Origin: Theobroma cacao
Lineage: Eukaryota > Streptophyta > Magnoliopsida > Malvales > Malvaceae
Reading direction: 5' to 3'
Assembly (NCBI RefSeq): GCF_000208745.1
Contig: NC_030856.1
Coordinates: 13,705,616-13,769,615 of the forward strand
Length of the DNA: 64,000 nt
The notes under the pieces are model-generated. The model made no database searches and was not told the DNA's origin. It saw only the letters and a program-made list of their open reading frames with translations. The number at the start of each line of letters is the position of its first letter. Positions within the stretch are counted from its first letter, which is position 1. Below are positions 47,542-59,113 of the stretch, in pieces. The translations under genes and the position numbers were made by a program.

Positions 47542-48569
47542 TGTTTTTGATGCCTAACTTCTAGAAAAGGCCGTGGACCTTAATATTGGATGGAAAGGAG
47601 GAAAGAATAGAAGGTACCGGTCGAAAGGGCAACCTTGTTGAGGTCTGTTGCAATTTCAACTTTCTATCACCATTTCAGAATATGATAACAATAAAACTCA
47701 TGGGCAACAATTATTGTGATTTGCCTGTTTCAAATCTTCTAACAATCTGCTACAAGTTGACGCACCTATTTCACAGCATTTAGAACATCTCCAAGTCTTA
47801 GGCATTAAAACTATCCATAGCCCATATTAACATTCTGTGCCTGCAATTGAGTTTAGCAGGGGCAATGTGTGCCTCCAATCTAACAACTCAAAACGGACAT
47901 GGAAAATAGTTTCAGGGACTCTACTTCCCTGCAATAAGTAGGAGCCTATTGCAATTTCCCCAACCCCCACTTCTAGTCTTTTTTGTAGTAGCCTTGCATG
48001 TCCATGTGCAATTTGAGTTCTTAGTCCAATAAGGACTAACAATTACTAAACCTTCAAAAGGGAAACTAACAAACTTGATTTCAAAACAAGATTCTAAAAT
48101 AAGCATCTCAAAATCAACTGCAATTACCAGCAATCTCAAAAATTATGAGAATAACCTTAGCATTTTGAAACTCAAGAAAACAGAAGATTATAAAACAGCA
48201 ACCTTGATTTTAACTTGAAGAAATATAAGTTTAGACCCAAAATCAACAAACCCTACTTAAACCTCTAACTAAGCTTCTCATTATCGGACTGCACCAAATT
48301 ATTATAAAGTAACCATCAAACCATAGTTACTCTTAGCAGTGATGCTATATAAAGGCAACTATCAAAACATGCAAACGATCTCAAGACTTATCAAAACATA
48401 GAAAAAAACAAAACGCCCAACACAAAATTAATAGATATCATGTCAAAGCATCAAATTAAAATATATTTAACAAAACATAAATGCAAACCCTTGGTACCAA
48501 ATAATAAATACCATATCAAAGCATCAAAATAACCTAAAGATAAAGACCTAATACCATATAACCGATGCC
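47542..48569. other. Intergenic DNA, no gene supported
   Basis: 47580-47700 matches 51115-51220 as noted. The rest holds only short ORFs without motifs. The part next to 48570 should contain the 3' UTR of the GeBP-like ORF. Confidence 0.35.
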
Positions 48570-49133
48570 CTATTTATGTTCATATTTTAATCGTTTCAGC
48601 ATCAACTTGGCTTGCTCTACTATCAACTTCTTCCGTTGCAAAAAGACTTCCAATTCAGCAATTTCTAATTCCCTCCACTTCTGTTCCGAAGTTGCTCTGC
48701 TTTCTCCCATATCAACTTCCATTGCTTCCTTTCCTTTCACTTCTTGACCCCATATGGTATTGGACAAGTAAAAGATTTTTTGGGCATGCGAGTGGAGAAA
48801 GGTCCGGTTACCTTTAGCATTCTTTCTAAATTTCTTTTTCAACCTCTTAATTTTGTCCTTCAATTGAGCTTTTGTAACATTAACATGAATGGATTTCATA
48901 ATGAAATCATAAAATCCATTGATATCAGCACTAGGATTAGTCACTTTTTTGATGGAGTACTCTAATATAGCTTCCAACACAGCCACTTCATCGTCTTCAT
49001 TAAACACCCGTTGAAAAGGCGACTTCTTTTCATCTTCTCTATACGTCTCAACAACAGCAGAAGCTTTTCTCTTGGGACATTTAACTTCGTTGGAGTCACT
49101 GGAGCAGTTTGCATGGATGGTAGTTGTGGTCAT
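48570..49133 (-). CDS. GeBP/Storekeeper-type DNA-binding domain protein, 187 aa, N-terminally short
   Basis: The ORF from ATG 49133 carries a complete GeBP (DUF573) domain: SPFQRVFNEDDEVAVLEAIL, EYSIKKVTNPSADINGFYDF, IHVNVTKAQLKDKIKRLKKK, then FYLSNTIWG. A charged C-terminal helix with leucine spacing follows (LEIAELEVFLQRKKL; LMLKRLK). The family comprises plant non-canonical Leu-zipper transcription factors, usually 300 or more residues, encoded mostly without introns. The frame stays open for ~30 codons upstream of this ATG with family-like sequence (APPQTPSKQEEIQGTPQTQ), then meets TGA at ~49232 with no ATG. The N-terminus has therefore been lost, or translation starts internally. Just upstream (49260-49560) is a decayed copy of the FKBP43-like promoter and first exons in the same orientation. 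It may be a chimeric new gene or a truncated relic. Confidence 0.7.
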   Translation of the reverse strand: MTTTTIHANCSSDSNEVKCPKRKASAVVETYREDEKKSPFQRVFNEDDEVAVLEAILEYSIKKVTNPSADINGFYDFIMKSIHVNVTKAQLKDKIKRLKKKFRKNAKGNRTFLHSHAQKIFYLSNTIWGQEVKGKEAMEVDMGESRATSEQKWRELEIAELEVFLQRKKLIVEQAKLMLKRLKYEHK

Positions 49134-49259
49134 TTTAGTGTTTTTGAAGGGTGAGTTGTTTTGAGTTTGTGGAGTTCCTTGGATTTCTTCTTGTTTTGAA
49201 GGTGTTTGTGGTGGTGCCTTCTCATGTCTTCATGCAATGAATTTTAACTCGAAGAAAAG

Positions 49260-49560
49260 AAAGGAGAGGAGTTTTGAGTTTTAATTATACTCGAGAGATG
49301 TGCCGGTGCATGAGTGAATGGTCACACCTTGATTCCTGCAAACATTAACCAAATTATTTCTTAAAATAAGAAAAAAAATTCAAAATAATAACAGGGAAAA
49401 GCCATTAAAGAGAGTAGGAAATAGAGCGGTTTATTGTTCTGGGAAAAATGGAAACCTATTTGTATGGTAGCTGTAAGTTGTGAGGGAAGGTGAGAGCTTC
49501 AAAGCGTCTCTGCCTCTCTCTGGTGCTTTCAATTTTGAATCAATTTCCCAAATAAAAACT
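49260..49560 (-). repeat. Decayed duplicate of FKBP43-like promoter and exons 1-2
   Basis: It is colinear with 32720-33065 in the same orientation: GTGAGTGAATGGTC/CATGAGTGAATGGTC (exon 2), CCTGCAAACATTAACCAAAT (acceptor and intron 1), GCCATTAAAGAG (start codon region, ATGGC kept), GGGAAGGTGAGAGCTTC, GCGTCTCTGCC and CTTTCAATTTT. The TATA-like CCTTTTTATATTGG has become CCTATTTGTATGG. Exon 2 has lost frame. Confidence 0.85.
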
Positions 49561-50769
49561 TTATTCTTTTCTTTTTCATCGACAGAATCAATAGCCAAAG
49601 AGCACATAAACCATATTTACTCATTAGTCCTTTAGGTCTTGCTTACATGGAAATAAATTATAATTATATTACAATTGGGAAACTATAACACAATGAATAA
49701 AATCTAAATCTTGGATTTGGGGATGTCCAAGTACTAGCTAAACATTAGTCCCAGCTTAAATTAAATCGAGTCTATGCATAATGAAGCATATCATTGCACT
49801 TACGTATTTGGCTTATTAGTTGGTATATGATCTCTCTGCCTAAAGAATAAGGTTCGAATTTTCATTCCCTTAATTACAAAAAAAAAAAAGCATATCATTG
49901 CCCATTCCCAGCATGCAGACTGCTGTCCAAATTACTGTAAGTGAATGTTTGTATAAGTGAAATAAATATTCGTCTACCCAAATGTATAGACAAAGATACT
50001 AGTATTAACTTTAAAGGGTTTTATGTGTTTGATAAATCATCAAAATTTTCAATAATTTTTTGATAATTCATTTTGAGAAACTACTTAATAAAAAAAATTT
50101 TCAATACAAATGCATTGAAGATATTCAATATTTAGCAATAATATTCTTTCCTTTAAATCATTAGTTCTTTTCGTTTTAGCTTTTATCAATATCTCTTTGA
50201 CAAAATATTTAACAAAGAATGTACTCAATATTTAATTTTAAGTTGCATACTAAACAATTTTGATATTATAAATTCAGTGCTTAAATTTTTCAAAACTAAA
50301 AATTAATACGTAATTTTTCTGTTTATCAAATAGCACCATAATTAAATAAATCCATAAGTAATAATAAAACAAGAATAATAATGAATGACTTGTTACCAAA
50401 TTAATAACATTTTCCCGTTCTACCATTATTTGTGTAATCAACTATACATATATAAATTAGGGTGGGTGGGAAGTAGAGTTGACTTTTTTTTAGCTTTTTG
50501 TTGGAAAGTGGCATTTATTTGGCTTAAAGGACAATTATTTATTTTGATTGAATGGAACTGTTTTCGTTTCTAATTCATGCATTTGTAGTAATTCTTCTTT
50601 TGTATTGGGACTTAATGAATGAATATAGTTTTTGATAACAAGAGAGGAAATTAACGATGGTGAATGCCAATGGATGCTAAGGGCGATGGGATTTGTGGTT
50701 AATTTTGTTCATAGGACTTGCCTCACATGCGTCTCTCGTAATATTTTTCTATTAGAATTATATATGATC
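49561..50769. other. Intergenic DNA, no feature supported
   Basis: AT-rich with short ORFs only. No repeat family or exon was recognised. Confidence 0.35.
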
Positions 50770-51240
50770 TTTAAAATTAAAGATGTTTACCTTAATTGTA
50801 ATTAAATTATCACTTTTCGATGAGATCAAATATACAAATAAAATTAGAGTTTATATTTGATGTATTATCAGTGAATACATCCTACAATCATCAGTGAATC
50901 TTATAGTGTCACTGAGTCAAAAATAAATATGAAATTTTATAAACCTTTAAAAGTAAAGACGTGAGCATCAAATTAGTAGGTAGATTGTCCTTCGTAACTC
51001 AGATTGATTTTTGTTTTTGTGGAGGTTCTATATGTTTGGGAAGTCATATTAAAGACATGATTATCAATTATGAAAATTATGAGATTTTAAAAGTTGAATA
51101 TACGCTTCAATTATATATTTGATTGGAAAGGAGGAAGGAATAGAAAGTATTGAAAAGGCAACCTTCTTGAGGCAATCCTAACTTTTTATCACCATTTCAA
51201 ATATGGTTGCTTCCATAATTGTGATTCATGGAGTTGCTTT
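50770..51240 (+). repeat. Second copy of the segment at 45830-46130 and 47580-47700
   Basis: See the entry at 45830. Here the two homologous parts are only ~75 bases apart (51040-51115), so this copy probably shows the arrangement before insertion. Confidence 0.7.
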
Positions 51241-51959
51241 TAATATAAACTCAAAAATCGTAGCTTGAATTTTATAGTTTTTGGTTCAATTTTTGTTGTT
51301 TCTGAAGTAGTTGATAGTTTGGAAGTTGCATTCATTAGCCATAAACAAGTTGTCTAAAAGGTTCATTAGTGTTGGTAATATTGACTCCATATGTTTTTGA
51401 TGATAACAAAACATTTTTTACTTTTTGATGTCTAACTTCACAACTCAAATGTGCAGGATAAAGTTTAATTTCCCTAATAAAATTGATGATTAAAGGTAAG
51501 TCAAGAAGCTTACTCACTCAAAAGATGGGTTAATCAATTAAAGTGGGAAAGAAGAAAATGTTTAGTAAAACAGAATATCATTAACAGATTAACATAGAGC
51601 TTTAACCAGTTAAGGCAAAACTGGGCGCTATATAAAAGTAAGGTAGAAAAGCCCTAATCAATTAACATCAAGCTTAATTGATTAAGAAGGTGCTAAAAGC
51701 TAAAGATAAAGGTGTGCTAATCGGTTAAGGAATGAGGTTAATCGATTAAAGCATAAGATTTGAAGTACCTTAAAAAAAGGTGCCAAAAATTCAAATTTAA
51801 AGTGAAGTTGACCTTTAAAGGGAGCTAAAATAAAGAAATTCAAATTCGAAGAATTTTTAATTGGTAAAGTTTATTTTAATTAGTTAAAGTTGGAGGAAGA
51901 TAAGCTTTAATCAGCTAAAGGAAGGACTAACTAATTAAAGGAAGACTGCTGGCTGGAAA

Positions 51960-54573
51960 TGTGAGACCTCGACCCCTATAGGCCCGTAACTAGGTGTAGA
52001 CACGATAACATGGGCCAGGGATGATTTCGTCATTTCTCATGGTCAGCCCTTAGAAGTAGGCTTTCAAACAATATTAAGTCCTAAGTAGGCATAAGGCATA
52101 AATGAATGATGAAAATAAGGGTAAAATGACGAAGGAAATAAACATAATGATGATTTTTAAGGTAGGGGCAAAATGGTCATTTTCCATCTCGAGTCGAAAT
52201 TTTAATTTTTCGTAAACCCCAATATTTTTAAACTATTATGGACTTCGTCCCAGTGTCAAAAGAGTAAAAAGATTACACCAATGATTGGAGGAGGACAAGC
52301 CGACTTGTTAAGGGTATTTTCGTAATTTAAGTAGAGTTTGGATAAGCTTTAGCTATAAATATCATTTTTCCAGCAACTTCTTCATTTCTCCAGTAGCTTC
52401 TTCTTCTTCTTCCTCCCATCTCACGTTTCTTTCATCCTCCATGGAAGCTTGTTTTGAAACGTCCATAACTTCTCTTAAGCTAGCTCCAATTTTCATGCTT
52501 TTGTGCACCTTTTCATATAATCTTTTGTGCTCTTTCACTCTCTCACTTTAAAACCCTTGAAAAGTCTTATTTCCATACTTTCTCTCACTAGCTAGGTGTT
52601 TTAGAGAGAGAAAAAGGGAGCTTCTATAATAGCTTGAAAATTTTTAGAAAGAAATTCAATTACAAAGCTACCGAAATGAGTAGTGAATTAGAGTTGATTT
52701 TTAAATGTTGAGAATGGCTAGTGATCAGACTTGTGAGTGTTTTGTAGTTGAGGTTGTTTATTCATTTTAGAGTGATTAGGATAGTGAAAATAGATAGCCA
52801 CTTAATGGCAATTGGAAGCTAATTAAGAGATAGCTTTTAGAATTTATAGTTATGTGAATTGAGTTAATTGTGATGCTAATGTGATGATAGGTTCCAACGA
52901 AGCCCCACCGCCCCATTTGGACCATTAGAGGAAGTTGGAGTTAGGTAAAGATTTAACAAATACTGGTGAGTGAACTTGCATTAAAATGTTTTGGGATTAG
53001 AGCATACGTGTTTGATTAAATCCATTGAAATATTTTCTCTGTTTTTCTCTAAAATATGCATGGGAACAAGCTTTTAATGAAACGTTTTGCGTTGTGGAAT
53101 GCGACTGTGATGAATCCATGGGCCTTGTGTTATGTTGATATATATATATATATCTAAATATATATCTAAATATATATATGATATGTATTGATAGTAATAT
53201 TGTTTGTAATTATAACTGAGCATGTGCGCGATGTGGGGGAGCACATACCAGTGATGACAAGTGCAGGAGTGTGGATGATGATATTGCCTGTGCGTGATGT
53301 GGGGGATGCACACTGCGGTATTAGTTGTGCACGATGTGGGGGATGCACATGATGACTCCAACTATGTGTGCAATGTGGGGGTTGCACATGAGCTGGGTGA
53401 GGCGATGGTGTTATTGGTGGTTATGTATGTGTGTGTGTATAGATATATATATATATATATATTTATGCAATAGAAAGTTCATGAATATGGTATATGGTTG
53501 TAATGTTTGTGAAATCTTGCATGTTGAACCTTAGAAATTGCTAAGTATTTCAAGTTGATTTTGTCATTGAAGCAGAATGGCCTTTTCTTGATATAATGAA
53601 AACTTTTTCTTGGTGTCCTGTTTCTCGCTGCAGCGAGAAACTCTTGGGTTGGGAGGCTGGCTATTGTCCTGTAACTCACTGCAGCGAGATGTCTACAGGT
53701 GGTTTCGCTATAGTGAGAAACATTTTGTCGTGCTTGCCACCTTGTTTGGTTTTTGCCATATTTTTTACTTCTTTAACATCATAGTTGATCATAGACTTCC
53801 AACGTCAAGGAATTAATTAATTAAGTTTGAAATGAGGGGTTTTAGTGAGAAACCCTTGACTAGCTAATGATTTGAGCCCAAATTTCTCTACAGCGAAAAT
53901 TCATTAGTTGCAGCGAGAATGCCTTTCCGCTGCAGCGAGGACTCGTCATTCACTTGACTTGCTTGAATGCTATTAAAGTTTTCACTCTTCAAATTCTTTA
54001 TTATGTATAGATCCTTCATCATCAAGTGATTAACCAATTAAGGGTTTAATGAGGGGTTTTAATAAGAATTAACCTAAATTGCATTGTTTTTGAAAATAAG
54101 TGCATCTTGATTTCTTAAACTTTTCTTATCGTTTGCTTGTTCCCTTCCTTTTGTTGACTCACTAGGTTTATACTCACTGTTTTCAACTTCGTGTTTTCAG
54201 ATTAAGAGGCAGTCGGTAACTAGGTCGAGGTGTCCTTGTAGATTCGTCTCCTAGGTAGGTATCTCGGTATTCAATAGCTGTACTTTCGCCCGGGTCTCTC
54301 CGCTAGAAGTCGAGTATCCCTTTTGTTGTGTATAGACAAACCTGATGTAAATTATTAAGATATAAGTTTTAGACAATATATGTATATTTTGATTGGTAAT
54401 ACCACTATGAGTTGGCAATGGTTAGCATTATTTTGAATTGAAATTATGAAATGTGACTTTAGCAACTTTTGATGGAATGATGAACAGGTCATATAAATAG
54501 GCTTGCTTGGGCTTTGTGGGCTACGTCCATTGGGCCCATGCACCGGTTATGGCCCGAAATTTGGGTCGTGACA
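51960..54573 (+). mobile_element. Solo LTR, family B, inserted in the Copia LTR
   Basis: TGTGAGACCTCGACC (51960) to TTGGGTCGTGACA (54573), colinear with the reverse complement of 37561-42891 minus its insertion. TATA-like GCTATAAATATC at ~52350 precedes a CTTCTTC-rich leader-like stretch and supports plus-strand sense. Flanks GGAAA and TAGAG do not match, so the target duplication has decayed or one side recombined. A cluster of TCGCTGCAGCGAGA palindromes lies at 53618-53720 and 53882-53945. Confidence 0.9.
53215..53400 (+). repeat. Minisatellite GCACGATGTGGGGGATGCACA in LTR B
   Basis: The GATGTGGGGGaTGCACA core occurs at about 53231, 53299, 53333 and 53373, with spacers of different length. 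The inverted copy of LTR B has only a short CA/TA microsatellite at this position. It gives His/Cys-rich artefact ORFs on both strands. Confidence 0.85.
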
Positions 54574-55664
54574 TAGAGACAGAGACGACTTAATCAACTA
54601 AGAAGCATAGCTAGTCGACTAAGAGCACTCTGTCAGAAAATTTGAATTTAATGCTAAAAGACAAAATAACAGCTAGAACTATCTCTCAACTGTTTCCAAC
54701 GGTCAGCAACTGTCAAACATCCATCAAAGTCAATTTTTCAAGTATATAAGGGACTTCCAACGGCTAAGAATCACATCCAAGGCTTCCAAGATTAAAAAAG
54801 CTCAAAAATAGCAAAAACCCTCTGTATACTTTCTACACTTCACTCCAATCTTTGTAATTGAGATAAGCACTTCACTTTGTACCATTTAGATCAGGTTAGT
54901 GATCATAGGTACTTCCTTATTTATTTTCTCCTTATATACTTAGAGTGAGCGAGTCACTCTAAGGGGTTTATTCAAGCTTGGGTTAGCTTGATTGAGTGTA
55001 TAGGTTCTAACTCAGCTTAGAAAAAGTTAGCTTTGGGTTTTGGTTGATTCTGGAAAAACAATTGTTAAAGATTGTGGTTAAGCCTGTGAAAAGCCATTGT
55101 AAAAGCTTGGTGGAAGCTTGGGAATTCCACCATTTTTAGTGACTTGGTTTGCAAAATCCTTGATTGAACAATCAAGGTAGTGGATGTAGATCTTTGACTG
55201 AACCACTATAAATTGTTGAGTATTGTCTACTCTGTTTTATTTTTCTTTTTCATTCTTTCTTAAATCATTCCTTCATCTTGCTTCAAACTAGTCATTATTG
55301 ATCTTTAACTTGCCCCTAATTTAGAGCCAATTTTAGTAAAAGCCAAAAAGTGCTATTCACCCCCCCTTAGCACATTTATTTGGGACAAACAAATTTGATT
55401 ATAAATAGTATTAATTTAAATGTATGGTTGGATATAATAAAAAACCTTGATATACTTCTACAATTATGTTAAATAAAAGTTGAGTTGATTTATCATAGCT
55501 ATTGTTTAAGTTATGTCACATAAAGGATGTATGGTTCAAGTAATTAAATAGATCAGTGGAATGGATTCATGGTTATACAAAGGTTTTGGATAAAGCTTGT
55601 TCGGTATTTGGCGGGTTCTCTCGTAAGACTTAGACGTCGGTAGCGATCGAGGAACAGTCATTAC

Positions 55665-58600
55665 ATGGATCAATTCCTATCTGACCTACGATATTTTCAA
55701 CCAGTTACATCAATCAAAGTGAGGATTGTGCGTCTATGTGAATCAATTGATCCAAATTGTCCGGACACACTCCTTAGCTTTGATTTCCTAGTAATTAATG
55801 CACAAGTACATACTTTCTTTAATGATTAAACAAGATTGTTTTTTGAAAATTAGATACCATTCCATAAACATTAAACCAATCCCTGTATAGAATATATATA
55901 TATAACCATATCTTAACAAAGTTTCCCTTGAAATATATTACAAAGAGTTTGGCCATTTCTCAATTAGGAAAGAGCATTCTACAATTGTATAAACAACAAT
56001 CAAATTGATATTGCTTTGTAACTATTACTTATAATTAAATAAAAACGTTAACAAAGAAATATTTAATTCTTTCATTCTCTACTGTTATAAAATATCAAGG
56101 TTAATTGGTGCCAACTAAATAGCTATTCCAAAATATGAATAAATATAATTCCAAGTTACCATGTAGTCCAATTTTTCCTTAAACACTTGACCCTTTCATG
56201 CTACGACACTAAACTTATTATATAAAAATCTTGAGGATATTTCTTTCTATTATTAGTTACTATTATAATGATAGGAGAATGTAAGTGATTACCATACAAA
56301 CTTTGAACTTTCTTTATATTATGAAGAAGGCAAAATGCAGCCTGGTTGGTTAATAGACAAGTTATGATGGATTGTTGCTCCTTTGTATGGAATCAAACAA
56401 GTTTTTGATTCATATTTTATTTGGTTGTTAGAATCTTGAGATATTAAAAAAACATAGATTTTTCTTTATTTAAATATTAACAAAACATAGATTTTGTTTC
56501 ATTTCAAAATTTAGGTACTTCACATATCAAGATCATAGAATTTTGCTTCTATCTTTGTATAGTTGACTGTTGAAAAATAATTTTAGCGTTAAAACCACAT
56601 TTTGCATTCTTGGAGTTACAAATTGGTAATAACTTTTTGAATTCTTCATTCAATAGACAAATGCGTTGCATTTTATGGTGAGAACCCCGGACATGCCACA
56701 ATTCCGACCTCAATTGAAAAAGGATCTTTATATCGAATTAGCAAGTTTCAAACAAGTGATAAAAAAAATTCAATTTTAACACCATTCCTTTAAATATAAT
56801 TAGGATGTTTACAAGGAACACCCAAATCCAATAGCTTCATGAAGATTTGGCCCTATACACTTCGTCATATTTTACTTTTGTATCATTTAATCAATTCAAT
56901 GCAAGGATCCGATATGATGTTGTCTTGACAAGTACGACCAACTCAATTATTTCCTAAATTGCTAAAACATGATTTCTATAGCATCTTTCATTATTGACAT
57001 TGCAAATAGTCACTAACCCCAATTAAAATTATGTTTGAAAACCTCAGATTTTATTGGGGTTTTAAAATCAATGACCAATATTGCAAAGGTCCGCTTGTAT
57101 AACAAAACATATGACATTAAAAAACGTGACCTTCACATTGAGGATCTCAAGTAAAAAAAAAAGGTCATGAACGCATTTGATCTTACGGGTGAATTAAATT
57201 TTTACATCAAATCATATACTTGGTATTTTTATGTCCAATGGCAACAACTTAAAAGTTGTTTTATATGCTGATAAAGCTAAAGACATAAATGGAGATTACC
57301 TTGTTGATGAAGCGATCAGCCTCGTTATTGTCTTGGCCACAACAACAGTGAAGAAATATATGAGCAAGAATATCATTTACTATTAGTTATATTATTCAGT
57401 ATTAGTCATGTGTTTTTATAACTATTTGCTACTCTTGTAGACACCCTTTACTTTGCATCATGTTCGCCCACCAAGATATATATTGATCCAGATATACCTA
57501 AAACTGCAACATTTAAACAGATGTAATATTAATATTATAATTATAAATGGCAATTCAAATATAAAATATCAGCTCACAAATCTTTTAACTCACATATATC
57601 AAGAAAAACCATTTAGTGTGCAAATCATAAACATAGAAATGGACTCACATCCACAAACTGGAAACAATAACAACATTGAGGAATCAACCATTGTAGCCAT
57701 TAATGCAGCTTGCCCAATCAAAACCCAAGTAACAGCAAACTTGAACAAACGATTTTCGAAACAAAATGTTAAACACAAACATACTGACAATAAATGTATA
57801 TTGTAGAACATCAAATACAAGATACATGCAACAATTACTGATATTGATTGCAACAATGGATGGTTTTACAATTCATGTAACGAATGTTGGTTGGCCTTAC
57901 GATTCTGTGCTGCAAAGTGTTGGTGCACTCAACATGATGAAAAGACACCGTTGCCAACATAAGTAAATAATGAAACCCTTATATTCTTAGTTATCTTTAT
58001 TTCATGAATTCAATGCTTTCCTAAATTCTTTTTATAATACCACATTGAGGAAAAATTTTTTTGGTTGATATGTGGTCATCTAGTTCAAAAGGAGCAAACA
58101 TTCACATATTCTTAACATTTTGGTCATTTATTTTGTTCTAGAATATGGATGTTTATGATTGAATACTTTTTGTCTCAGATTCTAAAAATCATTGCAAACT
58201 CTAGTCCAATCTTCTTCACACAATCAAAATCTTCATTTCTGTCTTCTTAATAATGAATTCAAAAAATCAAATATACATGAACACAAGTTTATGTGTTTGT
58301 ATATTAATTTTATAAACATGTTTATAATTCATTATGTTAGTATTTGAAATATTTTAAAATTATTATTATACAATACATGTCTTGCTGGTATAAATACCTT
58401 TTGAGTTCATTACCAACTCCATATCTCCACTTGTAAAAAACTAAAATTCAATTTTGCAGATATTTCATACAACTGATTATGCAAGATAGCACTAGACAAA
58501 TGGGATTAGTAGTGTTCGGTAAAGTGGCAGAGAAGTTAGTTGGAGCAAGTATTGCAAAACTTGCAACACTCAATACTATCCATCGCATAACATTGCTTGG

Positions 58601-58950
58601 ACTTGTCAAGGCCTTGATCAACCAAACAAAGACATTCGTAATAAGTTATAAGTCTGACATTAAAGGCAATTAAAATAGAAATTTCAAATTACAAATTGTT
58701 CGATTGTGATGTGATGGCAAACCAAGAACCTGCCACTCCAACTTCTACAAGCATTATTGTATCCTCAACACATCCATTAACAATTGAACAACGAGAGGAG
58801 CAACTCCTACTATCACCAATCAGCACACAAGTGGCCAAAGAACTTTTCCTAAAAAACACTCCTCAGGAAGGTGCTGCCACTTATTACATAATGCTTGTTT
58901 TGTTCCAACCATCATTTAGTATATCCATTTCAACCCATATTATTACATAG
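55665..58950 (+). pseudogene. RPA70-like Helitron gene, copy 1 (intron-containing relic)
   Basis: Recognisable pieces occur in order. Exon 55665-55805 (MDQFLSDLRYFQ; VRIVRLCESIDPNCPD) is the first OB-fold, ending at a GT donor. 56655-56790 (EKGSLYRISKFQTSDKKNS) is the YRI-nF strand of the OB-fold. ~57235-57355 (NLKVVLYADKAKDINGDYLV) is the second OB-fold. ~57440-57510 (SCSPTKIYIDPDIPKTATF) follows. ~57848-57960 (CNNGWFYNSCNECW..CAAKCWC) is the RPA zinc-finger-like region. 58479-58672 (MGLVVFGKVAEKLVGASIAK) is the third OB-fold. 58710-58880 is an acidic/Pro-Thr tail (NQEPATPTSTSI; SPISTQVAKELF). Frame changes between pieces and stops show it is broken. Such proteins bind single-stranded DNA in replication; here it is transposon cargo. 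Confidence 0.75.
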
Positions 58951-59113
58951 AGATCTGTTTCTTTAACTTATTCTATTTTCGACTTCTATCTTATAATTAC
59001 TTTAATTCATGCTTATTTACCAATTAAACAAATAGTATAACATAAACATTTTACTCTTGAATATCTATTTAATTTAAAGTGCATAACTTATTTGCTATCA
59101 GTACAGGATAACA

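Larger units (their letters stand above)
51370..55391 (+). mobile_element. SIRE/Maximus-like Copia LTR, split by LTR B
   Basis: The left end TGTTGGTAATATTGACTCC followed by TTTTTGATGATAACAAAAC is the hallmark opening of SIRE/Maximus LTRs. Near the right end are TGCTATTCACCCCCCCTTAG and TTTGGGACAAACA, also typical of that group. Removing 51960-54573 leaves ~1.4 kb. TATA-like CTATATAAAAG lies at ~51630 and GTATATAAGGG at ~54739. It carries at least a dozen TTAATCGATTAA-like near-palindromes (51523-51940, 54589-54620). No primer site or coding region follows the right end, and no clear target duplication was found, so it is a solo or truncated LTR. Confidence 0.8.

Noticed and set aside
51500..51940. 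CRISPR-like reading of the repeated palindromes
   Set aside because: Repeats are 12 bp, variable and irregular, in a plant LTR; there are no conserved spacers and no cas genes.
53074..53387. His/Cys-rich ORFs resembling metal-binding proteins
   Set aside because: Both frames are the complement of the GATGTGGGGGATGCACA minisatellite in LTR B.
57599..57856. 85-residue minus-strand ORF
   Set aside because: Antisense to the recognisable RPA70-like exons; no motif of its own.
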